Source: Undaria pinnatifida
Taxonomy: Eukaryota > Sar > Phaeophyceae > Laminariales > Alariaceae
Direction: 5' to 3'
DNA: 64,000 nucleotides
NCBI GenBank assembly: GCA_012845835.1
Contig: JABAKD010000003.1
Span: 2,724,212-2,788,211, forward strand
Positions 44,001-56,000 of this stretch are shown here, piece after piece. The notes beneath the pieces are model-generated. The model was not told the DNA's origin. It was given only the letters and a program-made list of their open reading frames with translations, and did not search any database. Made by a program: the position numbers and the translations under genes. Every line of letters starts with the position of its first letter. Within the stretch, counting starts at the first letter, position 1.

Positions 44001-47000
44001 GACGGAGGAGGGGGGGGGGCAGGAGGAGGAGGAGGAGGAGGAGGAAGAGGAGGAGGCCGTGGAGGACGGCGGTGATGTTGTTGTTGTTGATGCCCCTGAA
44101 AAGCCGGCGCCATGGAGAGGGTCGCTGGGGGAGTGGCGGCCGTCGGGAGGGTTTACGTGCCCGGTTAACCCGGTGGAAGCGTGGGGGCTGCCCGGATGCG
44201 GGAAGGAGAGCAGGGCGCGGGACACGAAGTGTGATTCTTGCGGCCGGTACTTGAGGGTTGAATGGCATGTCGGGTGAGTGGGCGCCTGGTTTTTGGGTGC
44301 AGGTGATGTTGGTGTTGGTGTTGTTTGTAATGCTGCTGCGTTTTGTTGTCTCTGCTAGTGCGACCAGTGCTACGGCAGGGGTGATACATGTTGGGCTAAC
44401 ATTCTGAATGATGCGGCTTCTTAACGTAGGACCTGGCGAATATTTTCGGAGTGCGATTTGTGGTTTATGAGATTGGTCCTGTTGTTCCCTAGGCCATGGG
44501 GTTCTTCGGGTTGTTCATCGGGTTGGTAATGGTTTTGGTGTTGGTGGTGTTATTGTTGGTGTTTGGTGTTGTTGTTGGTGTTTGGTGTTGGTGTTGTTGT
44601 TGTTGTTGGTGTTATTGGTGTTTCTGTTGGTGGTCGTGGTCGTGGTGTAGGGGTTGGTGGTGGGGTTGTTGGTGTTAGTGGTGCTGTTGGTGTTGGGGTT
44701 GTTGTTGGTGTTGATGTTGATGGTGTTAGTGGTGTTGGCGATGGTGTTCTTGTGCTATTGGTGTTGTTGGTGTCATGGTGATGTTGCTGTTGGTGTTTTT
44801 GGGTGTCATGTGTGGTGTTGATGTTTGTGTTGGTGAGCTGTTCCTGTTGAAATCATTGTGTTTCGCTTTTGGTGTTGGGGCCGGTGTCTGTTGTTTTGCT
44901 GTTGATGTCGGTACCGTTGGCGTTGTTGTAATCTATCTACCAACTGTTGTTGCTCTTTGGTGACGCAGGCTATTGTACGGTAAGACTACACCTAGTTTTT
45001 CTGAGGCTGCTCTCGTGAGGAGCTCTATATCCCACCCTTACGACGGCTTTGAGAAAAATGAGAAAAGGGCAACCTCACGAACAACCCCATGGCCAGGGTT
45101 AGGGTATAGAACGATTTTTTGTTGGGCAACACACATGTATGCCGACGACTATCGGGTAGTGTTGTCGTTGGTTGACTACCGTAGTATCGTACAGTCAGCT
45201 GCAAATGTTTTTGTCCAAAAGTCGTACCCCTATCGTGGAACGCCTCCGCCGCTGTTGCACCTTCCTCCATGCGGGTCGACCAGCAAGGACACCCAAGTCC
45301 TAATAGTCAGTACGTGCGTTGGCAACTATCGGAAGTCTCACGCCAACGCCCCCGACCTTATCCTTTTTTACTACAGTACGGGCTCCCCTAATACGACTTT
45401 TTCAGCAACAAATTTTGGGCTCGTTTTTTCTAAACGCTTGAAGAACTTTGGCTCAAGAAGAGGTGCTTAAATTGACAAGAAACGAAGGCGTAAGAAAAGT
45501 GTACCGTCATGCAGCAGTACTCGAGCATAAATGCAGAAAACTGCGTATAAGAAACACTGCTGGTCTGGGCACACAATATAGTATTGAGGCCAGGGCCAAA
45601 GCAAGCGTTTCTTACTAGAGTGCCCGTGATGTGTTTTTTCCGAAAACCAATTTCCCAGTCTACTATCAGGACCGCAGTTTCTTTCTAGATTTATAATTAT
45701 TTGTACCGCAATATTTTTCCAGTCTATTTCCAAATTTAGTTTCTCCTATACACTGGTGCGGCTGTTAGCAGGTTAGCAAATGCTTCCTCCAGTGGACCAG
45801 GGGCACGCCGTCTGTTCCGCCAATCGCATGACATTGATTGCGCCCGCCCCCGCCCCCCCCGCTTTGCCCACTCGCGTGACAACATGTTCTATACGCAACC
45901 CGTGCATACATGCATTCTGTGCCGCCAATCACACCACCCAGATGGCGACCCTCCTCCCTACCCGTCGACCCCCCCCCCCCCCGCCAATTGCCCGCCTGTG
46001 CGACAACTCCTTGTGTGCGAAACCCTTGCATTCGCATTTTGTATGCTTGCGCCAGAGCTTGCGCGTCCATCACATCACGCTGAGTGCGACCCTTCCCTCC
46101 CTCCCCCTCCCCATTCCCCTCTCGCGCAACAACACGACAACACCTTCTATACCAAACCCATGCGTGTATGCATGAAGAGCTTCTGCATCGGTGGGGAGCG
46201 GGGTGGAAAACCCGGAGCTCAAGCTTGCCGGCGTTGTCACGTTCCAGAACAAGAACGGGCTGACCTATAAGGGGAGGGTAGTGGCGATTGACCCCAGGCC
46301 TCGTGAGGGATCCCCGCGCGGTCGCGTGCGCGTCAAGTACGACGACTGGCCGTACGACAAGTGAGACGAGTAGGGCTGTGATTAGCTGAAGTTGACGGCT
46401 GCCGTATACGGACCGGTGCTACGATAGGGATGGCACTTTTTGGCTAAAATATTCTCTAAATTGCGGGGCCTCCTTAACGCCTTTACACCTGGAAACCCGT
46501 GTTTAGGGACAAGTCACTTGAAATTAGTACAGGGAGATATTTTGGGGCTCCAAGGCCATTCAATATGCAGTCGGATTGCTCAGTCGAAAACGGCCTTTTT
46601 CGACTGAGAATTCCGACTGGCGGATCCAGTCGAAAAACTTGACTTTTTCGACTGGATCCTCCAGTCGAAGAACTCAGTCGACAAAGTTTTGCACGTGTGT
46701 TTTGAACCGATCACATCGCCCATCCCACCACCAAACACACACCCACACGGCCACACGGCCACACACCCATACCAGGTACCACACTGCAGTATCATACAAG
46801 GCGCTGACGCTGGCTTGGCTATCCCTGCTGTTGCTTCTCGCAGCAAGTCAGCGTGGCGCATTCCTAGTGCCGCTCGCCAGCAGCGTGTATCACACGACGG
46901 CAGCAGCGCGCGGTCTCGATCCCATGCTGCCAACAACGGCTGCGCCTGCTGTAGCTTTGGCGGCTCTCGGCTGAGTGCAAAGCCACGAACGTAGCTTTGG

Positions 47001-50000
47001 CGGCTTTCGGCTAAGCCCAAAACCACCAACTCGCAGGGACGAAGGTTCGTGGAGCCGTTGCTCGCGGACAAAGCGCGAAGCACAGAGCTGCCAACCGATT
47101 CTGCCTGCTGTACAGCAGTACTCCCTCACATCAACCGCCTCTAGGAAGAGCACAAAAACTATAAAATCAACTCGACTGACGATAAGAAGGACCTGAAGAA
47201 TCCAGTCGAAAAAAAGTCCAGTCGAAAAGGGCCGTTTTCGACTGGCGGAATCCGACTGCATAACAAATGGCCTAATAGGGGTTAAATAAACCTTGTTGGA
47301 GCCCAGGTGTAGCTGCCGAAAACATGACATGTGCAATGTTATCCACCGTCTCTGTCAGTGCGCAGCAGTGCGAAAGGAGTCGTGTCGTGCGTCTTGTTTG
47401 TATTATTTTCAGCGGGGAAAATTGCCGAAAAAAAATGCCGATGACAGTCGTATCGGCCACACGAAGCAATCCGAGCTGCTGGCGTAGTGGAGATGTGTTC
47501 GAACTGCGACGCAGGAAGCTATGAGGCAAGCCGTAAGGCATGACGGTACTCGGATTGCCTCAAGCTTTTCCTAGACGCTTCGCTAGATCGCGCTCGTCGG
47601 TTTTTGGTCTGTGTACTATGATGAAGATATAATCAAGTCCCAAAAGGGTTAAAATGTATCGCACGTCAAGCCACGAACGCACCAGTCGGCAAAGACGCAG
47701 AACTCGCAGTTTGCCGCACGCAACTGATAGTTATAATATACTGTTGTACACTGTAATACACTGCTGTAGTACTTAAGCCAACTAATAACTGCCAGGGTAG
47801 TCGGCAACTTACTAGCAGTATCGTCAGACAACTCACGACGTTGAGATGTAGGGCGTAGGGGTGGGTTTCGACGTCGGGGTGGGCGTTGTTACTAGGATTG
47901 GCGTCAAAGTTGTTGGTCATTGACGCACGTTACGATAAGGGGATGGTTTTCTGAGGCTCCTGACTTAAGCTCTATACCTTACTCACCCAAACACTTACAA
48001 TGATCCCCTGCCCCCCCTCCCCCCCCCCCCCCACCTCCTCTCCCTTTCCGCCCCCCCTCGATTATGTCCTGTCCTCCCTCCCCTCTCGCCGGTGCCGCCT
48101 CTATATTTCCAGGTACGACGAGGATACCGACATGGAGATGGTGACGCCTTTTGGGTGGGTACCCACGCCGGTAGGCAGGGCGGGCAGGCGGGCCAGCAAG
48201 CCAGTTGTTCCCTTCACGCCAGCAACCGAGGTGAACCGAGTCTCTATTTTGTGAGACGATGGGGGTAGAAGTATTGACGGCAACCATCCACGTCACGTTT
48301 GAATTTGTTAAATCGTGTGATTATTAGTAACTACTAACCAATCGCGAATGCTGTGATTGTTTGGTTATATTTTTCCTACAACATAAATTCGGTTTAGGAT
48401 GGTGTGTATTCTACACGCCATGCGAAGGCAAGCGGTGCATGGGTTGGTCGTTCCTTTCATGCCTGCAACCGAGGTGAAACGTTTTTTTTTCGGCTGACGC
48501 GTACGACGGGGGTAGCACTATTAGTGACGGCAACCAACAAAATAATCACCTTTGGAGCTGGTTACATCGTGTGATTGTTGTTACGAGTAACCAATAGCAA
48601 AGGCCGTAGAGTGTGATTAGAGAGTAACCACGCGCGAAGACCGTGAGCATTCGTTGATTATTTAACGATATGTCTTGGGATGGTATCCTAGGCGCCATGC
48701 AAATACAGTGTATGGGTTGGTCGTTCCTTTCACGCCAGTATCCGAGGTGAACTGGTTCGACTCACGGGTGCTACGATAGGGAGGTCACTTTTGGGCCAAA
48801 TCCCCGACGCAGACATGCCTAATTTGCTCTACAAAATTAGCTGCTCTTAAAAAAAAGAAGGTTTCAAATACGTCAGCTGTGAGTTCGATCAATTTAAGGG
48901 TCGATACTCATCTTTGCAAGTTGCGTGATAATGCGGTCGCGCGTTTTTACTCTTGGAAGATGCATGAATCCCCTGGATGTGTCACAGGCCATTTCGGTCC
49001 ACAATGCGTTATGTTCATTCCTGCGTTTGCGGAAGCCGTTGCTTCGTGCACAGAACCTACCATTTTTGCCCAGTTTTTCTCCCTGACGGGTCCGTATGTC
49101 AATACGAGGTTCACAGAAAGATTGCGTTGCTTTCTTGAACATTTGGGAACAGCCCCCGAATAGAAACGCATCCATCTCTATGTTGAAAACCTCCCCTCTT
49201 TACGCATTATCACAAGGGGATGATAATGATCCATCGCCTACGCTAAGTTTGCGGTTTGTAGCGGATGTTGCGGTTGTCATAAACGCTGTTTATTTCGGTG
49301 TTATATTACCGTCATGTTCTTCACGTTTAGTCTGCTGCTTTACGAATCTTTGTTTTTCTACGCGTTTCTGATGCGCACCTCGCGGCAGTCCCAGTACTCG
49401 AAGAGGGTACCTCATTCTTTCATCCCCGCAATCCACGCTTTAGCGCAATTCGTGGCAACGGCAGCCTTAAAAAATCACGTATTTGATAAATTTATGGACC
49501 ATGATATATTTCAGACATATTCATATCAGGTATCATATACCAGGGATATCCTATGTACAAATCTGGTATGACACCAGGTACCTTGGTATGTATGCTACCG
49601 GGTACCTTGATATGTATTCTACCAGGTACCTTGGTATGTTTTTTCGTGTTTTTGTACCCCTTTTTTTTTCTTGCTGGCCTTACAGTCTCCCTCGATGTTG
49701 GGAAGTATTTAGTGTCTTGAGTTGGGGTAGTGTGAATTTGTGAAAGTTGCCGTCTCCCCCAACCTTGATGGAAGTATATTAACCATGAACCCTTATGGGA
49801 CTTGATTAAAGTACAGCGACAAAACAAAAAGACGATTGCGGCGTTTTCAAGCGTCCACGAGTAACGTGAGCTCGCAGCAGTACGAGTATGATTATGCCTC
49901 ACCCGTCCCGTATCATACGAGTCTCTGCAATTGTTGTAGTCGGAAGACCACTTTTTTTATCGTCAACCACACCATTAAACCCAGCAATGACCGATACCGT

Positions 50001-53000
50001 GATCGTCAATTTTCGTCGTCATTGTTTCCATGTACCATAATCACGTAAGTCTCGAAGGTGTTGGCTAACGCCCCCCCCATTTACACCCGCCCTGTTTTGG
50101 TGCACGTGCAGTCTCAGTACCCGAAGAGGGTACCTGCGGTGTACTATGCGTTCCCCGCGATTCCTACTCCGGCGCAGTTCGCGGCAGCGGCGGCGGCAGG
50201 CCATGCGTGGATGGGGGAAGAACATGAGCGCCCTGAAGGGTATCGATTGGCAGAGGAAGAGACGTCTGAGGAGGAGGAGGAGGAGGAGGAGGAAGAGGCG
50301 GCTCCCGTGTAAGTTGTTTTTGGTGGTGTTTTTGTCGTTGCGGTGATCGTGGTAATCGTGGGTTTGGTGTTGGTGTCGGTGTTGTTAGTGGTGGTGTTGG
50401 TGTTGAAGATTCGATTAGACAAGGGGGAAGACACCTCTGGTGAGGAAGAGGAAGAGGTGGCTCTTGGGTACGTTGTTGGTGATGGTGGTGTTGGTGCTGG
50501 TGTTGTCGGTGTTTGTGTTTAAAGGTGTCGATTGGAGTAGGGGAAAGGCACTTCTGATGAGGAAGAGGAATAGGAGGAAGAAGAGCAGGCGTGGTGGTGC
50601 TGTTGGTTTTGGTGTTGGTGGTTTGTTGTCGTTGTTGGTGTTGGTATTGGTGTTGTTGTTCTCACGTTGACTCATCGACATGGTCTAGTCCGCGGTCACA
50701 GGGCAGGCTCTAAGCACTCTGAAGTAGTAGAACGCCTCAGTATCATAAACCTCTATTAATATTGCACCAGTATAGATGCCTTGATCTGTCCATTACATGA
50801 GATGATTCGATTGCGATTGATACCTTCGCTAATTCATCAGGTTAACAAAAACGAAATCTACCAGATACTGATTTTTCTCCTTACACGTGTCGGACACAGC
50901 GTAAAAGCGTGGCAGTGCAATGTTTTCTGGGTTAGATCCGTGCTATGATATGCAGATGCTGCGCAATATATCGCAACGTCATATTTAGGATCTACGCCAA
51001 GTTGATGATCTACATTAGAAGATCGTGATCTGTCCAACATGATTTTTTCAGTTTTCTCCCGTTTTGCACCCCCCGGACACAGCGAAAAAATTGACTGCAG
51101 GCACTTTCGAAAAGAAGAGGCCGAACACTAGCACATGGGTTGGATAGGTACTATATACAGATCCTGCATAACACCTCAAAACGTCAGATGTAGGATCTAC
51201 GGATGATCTATCAGACAATAGATCGTGACATGTCCTTAGCCTGAGATGTTTTTATTGTATGTATTCTCCCAATCATGAGCTGTTTTTTTCTCCTTGCACC
51301 CCCCCACCCCCCTTTACTTGTAGCGTTTCAACTGCTGACTTAGCCTACTCATCGGCTGACATTTTCTCTCTCTCCTGTTTTTCTTGCACCCCGCCTCCAT
51401 GTGTGTGATTTGTTGGTGCTGACATGTTACATTTCTCCTGTTTCGTTGGTATGTTCTCGTTATCCCAGCGTGAAAGTGTGGCAGTGCAAGCATGTTCGAA
51501 AGGAAGAGGCCGAAAACTACAGGGGCGGGGCGTGCCGGGCCTGCTTCAACGCCGCAATAAAGTCGAGGGCGGGCATTAGCGTACGTATTTTATGATAGGA
51601 ATAGGAATTTGCCGATTTTTTTTCTGGTATGTTTAGAATTTCCTACAATTTTCCGTTTATTTCCGTGAATTGTTCGTCTGTCAGAGGACTGCTGTGCTTT
51701 GTTTTGGTCGCGTTCTTTTTTTTTGTTCGCGTTTTTCTGACAATTGATACAAGTTCGGTACCTGATACACGTTTTTATATTACTGCTGTGCTTTTTTTTC
51801 ATGATCCAACGGCGTTGACAGCATTTTTTTTTTTTGCACACTTTTAGCAGCAGGAGGTATCATGCGGGTTGATGGTTGCTCATTAGGCTATGGTGGCTTT
51901 ATTTTATTTTTTATCATTGGGCTATGGTTGAGGGGAATTGTGTGGACTGCTTTTTTTTTTAGTAACAAAGCTCATGCTTCCTATTTTTCCAATTGCGCGT
52001 ATTTATTTGAGTTTTGAGTCCATCGCCGACGACGTCGGGGCAGGAGACTTGGTGTTGCATTTCACGTTTGAGACAAGGATTTGCCAGGTGTGTGCGGACC
52101 GCACGTGATTCTAAGAGCTGCTGAGAGTCTTGTACCGCGGTATTACACATGCCTGATCCAAGCAGCAGACGATATCATGCGGGTTGACGGTTACTCAGCA
52201 TGTTGTGATTGGACTTGGAATTATTTGTATCCAGTCCAGCTATATACGAAGTAGTCTATTGATAGTGCTCTAGTGTGTTCATGCTCCATCTTTTCGATGA
52301 TTGTTTGCTTGTTTGTTTGTTTCCTTCTTGTTCATGGTTAATGGCGTCGGAACACGAGACTTGATTTTGCGTTTTCGACTGGGATAATGATTTACCCGGT
52401 ATAGCGTTAGGCGCGGAGATTTTGGATTCGGTTTGGTTCGGTCCAGTTGTGTTATTTTTGTGTGTGGCCAATGCTGTGATCGTCTTTTTTTTCGACCATG
52501 TTCCCTCTGAAGCCTCGAAGGGTCATAACCACGCGCACCCCGGACATATCAATTATCCCCCCTTGATGATCTACATATTACGGGGAAGATCTGTATGATG
52601 TAGCTCATGGTACCGAGTGGGAGCCGTTCGATCTGCATGTTTTATTCACAGCAAATTTTTCTAGGGTTAGATCTGTCCTCTTCATAAACATATCCTGTAC
52701 AGCATGGTCGCCACCGTTATTATTGATCATTTTTTTTTATGTTGATGTTCACCCTGGCAACATACATAGGAGTGATAAACAGTTAAAGATACTACATCTG
52801 TAAAACCGAGCGGCCTGTGTATCACGCAGCTTGCGAAGATGAATATCGACCCTAAATTTGTCGAACTCACAGCTAGCATGTTTACAAAAGTTTTATAAAA
52901 TATCCCAGAACGGCAGAGACGGAATCTACCGTAGATGATCTAGATCATGATCCGTTCGAGGTGCGTAGTATTTTCTACGTTAGTGCAAGAATTATCCAGC

Positions 53001-56000
53001 GCTTGTTCCAACTTTGTTCCCGAAATTACTAGTGGCGTTCTCACGGAGCTGAGAACAGGGACGTCGTTTTGACGACTCCCCCTCCTTGTGCCTGGTTTGT
53101 GTGATTTGTGTTTTGAGCAGATGTGCAAGCATGTGAGGGAAGGGGAGGCGAGGGCGTACGGGCGAGGTCCCGGTAACTACGGCAAGGGGCACTGCCGCGA
53201 GTGCACCATAGCGAAGTTCCCCGTGAAGGCAAGCAACATGTGATCGTAGGGATGCGATAAGCGAATGTACATAAAAGGCGATGTATATTTCGCGAGGAAC
53301 TCGCGCTGATGGATATCTGTAACTGTCGTCGACTGCTGTGTGCGTTGGTGGGAAGCGGGAAGGGCCCAACCCAACCCAACCCAACCCAACCCAAATCAAC
53401 ACAACACAACACAACACAACACAACACAACACAACACAACACAACACAACACAACACAACACAACACAACACAATACAACACAACACAACACAACACAAC
53501 ACAGCACAACACAACCCAACACAACCCAACCCAACTCCCACCAACACAACACAACACAACACAACACAACACAACACAACACAACACAACACAACACAAC
53601 CCAGCCTAACCCAACCCAGCCCAACCCAGCCCAACAAAAGTGATTTGAAGTCGCCTCATTACCGCCCACTTCCTAGTAGTTGTTTAATTTGAAGATTCCG
53701 GTCGTCGGCCGGGACATAGAGATCCGGGCACGCGGGGCTGGAAAGGAACTCCTCTTTTTTGGCGTCTTCGGAAACTTTGACACTCGCTTCGCTTGTGGTG
53801 AACATGTGTGCGGTGTCCCTCGGCCTCGGAGAGAGTTCCAGTTTCGTCAACATATGCTAGGATTCGAGCTTGGAAAAACGTTCCATCTGTCGTCCTTGTC
53901 TTTTGTCTTGCGTAGCGTATTTTTCCTTGGGTATTGCGCTACGTACTGGGAGTATTTTTCGAAGGTGCGTACAGGTACCGTATGTTTGGATTGGGTTCTA
54001 CATAGATTGTTACACACTTTTACTGCAGTAATATTCGATAGTAAACACTGCAGCTTCTGAAGCTGCTCTGTGCCTTCGCTGGACTGATATTATTGCGACG
54101 AGCGTGCCGCTGCTGCTCTGTTGTTACTGCTGCGACTATGTGTTGTTGCTGCTGCTACAATATGTTGTTGGTGCTGACGCTGCCGCTCTGTGCTGATGCT
54201 GCACATAGCATACGTGGCTGTACCCGGGTGTGACCAACGGGTGGTCGACTGTGTTGCCTGACGCTTGCTGTCGATGTTGCTGGTGATGTAGATGTTGGTG
54301 GTGATGTAGATGTTGGTGGTGATGTAGATGTTGGTGGTGTCGTTGTTGTTTTTGCGCTGGTACGTGCCGTGTATTTTTTACCTTGCTTTTTTTGTGTTTC
54401 ATTTGTTGCAGTGTTGATGCTTCCCATCTTTCCTTTGTTCTGTCCTCGATAGAAAGCCACAGTGCCGAAGCCCCGGATATACGACCGAGCTACTTGTTGG
54501 TGGTCGACGTATGGTGTTGTTTTCCACTTCTTTTTGTTCTGTTTTTTATCCTCCGGTGGATGGGGAAACATAAAGCTTAAGCTCACCACACTTCCACGTA
54601 TTTTCCTACGCGTCGTGTGTCAATTTAACTCAATTGCATACTTTTTTGTGTGTACGTTTTGTTGGTATGTTTTGACGTTTTTTCGTGTTTCCTTTGGTAC
54701 CATTTTCCCACTTTTTCCGTTGTTGTCTCCTCGACAGAAAATCAAAGTCCCGAAGCCCCGACTGTGGCCGAGCTGCGTGATACCGGAGTGTCGCCGGAGG
54801 CACAGTGCCTGGGGAATGTGTGCGGCATGCCTCGCGGTAAGAGTGTCGTATCATGCAGCTGGTCATGTACGTTACTGCAGTCTCTGATATGTGAATGCTA
54901 TTAGAGTATTATTGATACAATAGATGACATTTTGAGGCACTCCGCTGTAAGAACAATCGGCATATAAAAGCCCTCAAACTTCTCCGCATCGTTTTTCCCC
55001 ACTTGAACCGGTTTCGTCCCGTATAGCACTATTAATAGTGGACGCAACACTCCGTAAGGGACCCCACGTGCCTTTATTTTAAAGGGGTCACCACATAGTC
55101 CCCCGCTTGAAAAACGCCACATAGACGGCTAGAAACCTTGACAACCTCTTGGCAACTCCAAAATCCCCCTGCACTAATTCCAAGTAGTTTTCCCCCAAAG
55201 CCGGGTTTCCCGTTGTAAAATCGTTAAGTGGGGCCACACTTGTTGGAAGGACGTCGGTATATTAGGGACGCTGCCGCCCCGTATGGTAGCCCTCTTGCAG
55301 CCCGGATATAGCCACCAAAGACATGACCAGTGCGATGTTATCCACCGTCACCACCGTCTCGTGAGTGCGCAGCAGTCCGAATGGGATCGTAGCGTGCGTT
55401 TTGTTGTTTTGTTGCAGGTCGGACACGAAATGTGTCACCAGTATCCAAGCAGCCCGCGTTGCTTGGGATGGTCGATGCTGTAATAAACGTCAGGTTTTTC
55501 GTATTGGTCATTTTTTCGTTTGCGTTTGGAGTCCCAGAGGGATCACAAACCTGGAGAAGTGCAGCCACGTTTTTGAAGATGAATTATTCAAGAGTTGGTG
55601 TGGAAAGTTTTTCTGCGGTGGCAAAAGGGTTAAAAAGGGCCACCTATGATTGTGATCGTATTTACATCGTATGGTATAGTATCTTTTCTGACCTTGCTTT
55701 CGCATTGCCTTGTCTGATGTTATCTCGTACCGGGTATGTTTTGTCTTTGTTTTGTGGTTTGTCTTGGTTTTGGTTTGCACGTTGTGTTATGTCGGCTTGG
55801 TGCGATTTTGTGTTGTTTTTACTTACATTGCCTTGTGTTGTATTTTCGCATCGTTTCACATCGTCTATTACTAATTAATTCGCCCATGTAAGTATTTTCG
55901 GGGGGAAGCGCATTACATATTGTCTTATCTGAGCTTGTGTTGCCGTGCCGTGCGTTGCCTTATATTACGGTATCTTATGATGTGTTATCTCCTGGGTACC

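Noticed and set aside
43233-44268. Large antisense ORFs (206 and 176 codons) over the zinc-module exon
   Set aside because: GC-rich composition shadows of the plus-strand exon, which has the finger motif and splice sites; the antisense peptides are Pro/Arg-rich without motifs.
44496-44963. Val/Gly/Trp-rich ORFs resembling a membrane protein
   Set aside because: Artefacts of the GTTGGTGTT simple repeat.
52992-53692. Long ORFs on both strands encoding poly-(TQHN) or poly-(CVVL)
   Set aside because: They are translations of the ACAAC microsatellite; a five-base repeat has no stop in several frames.
53680-54060. 126-codon plus-strand ORF after the ACAAC repeat
   Set aside because: No splice-compatible edge and no motif; a short stretch near 53805 loosely resembles zinc-module exon 8, but too weakly to call.
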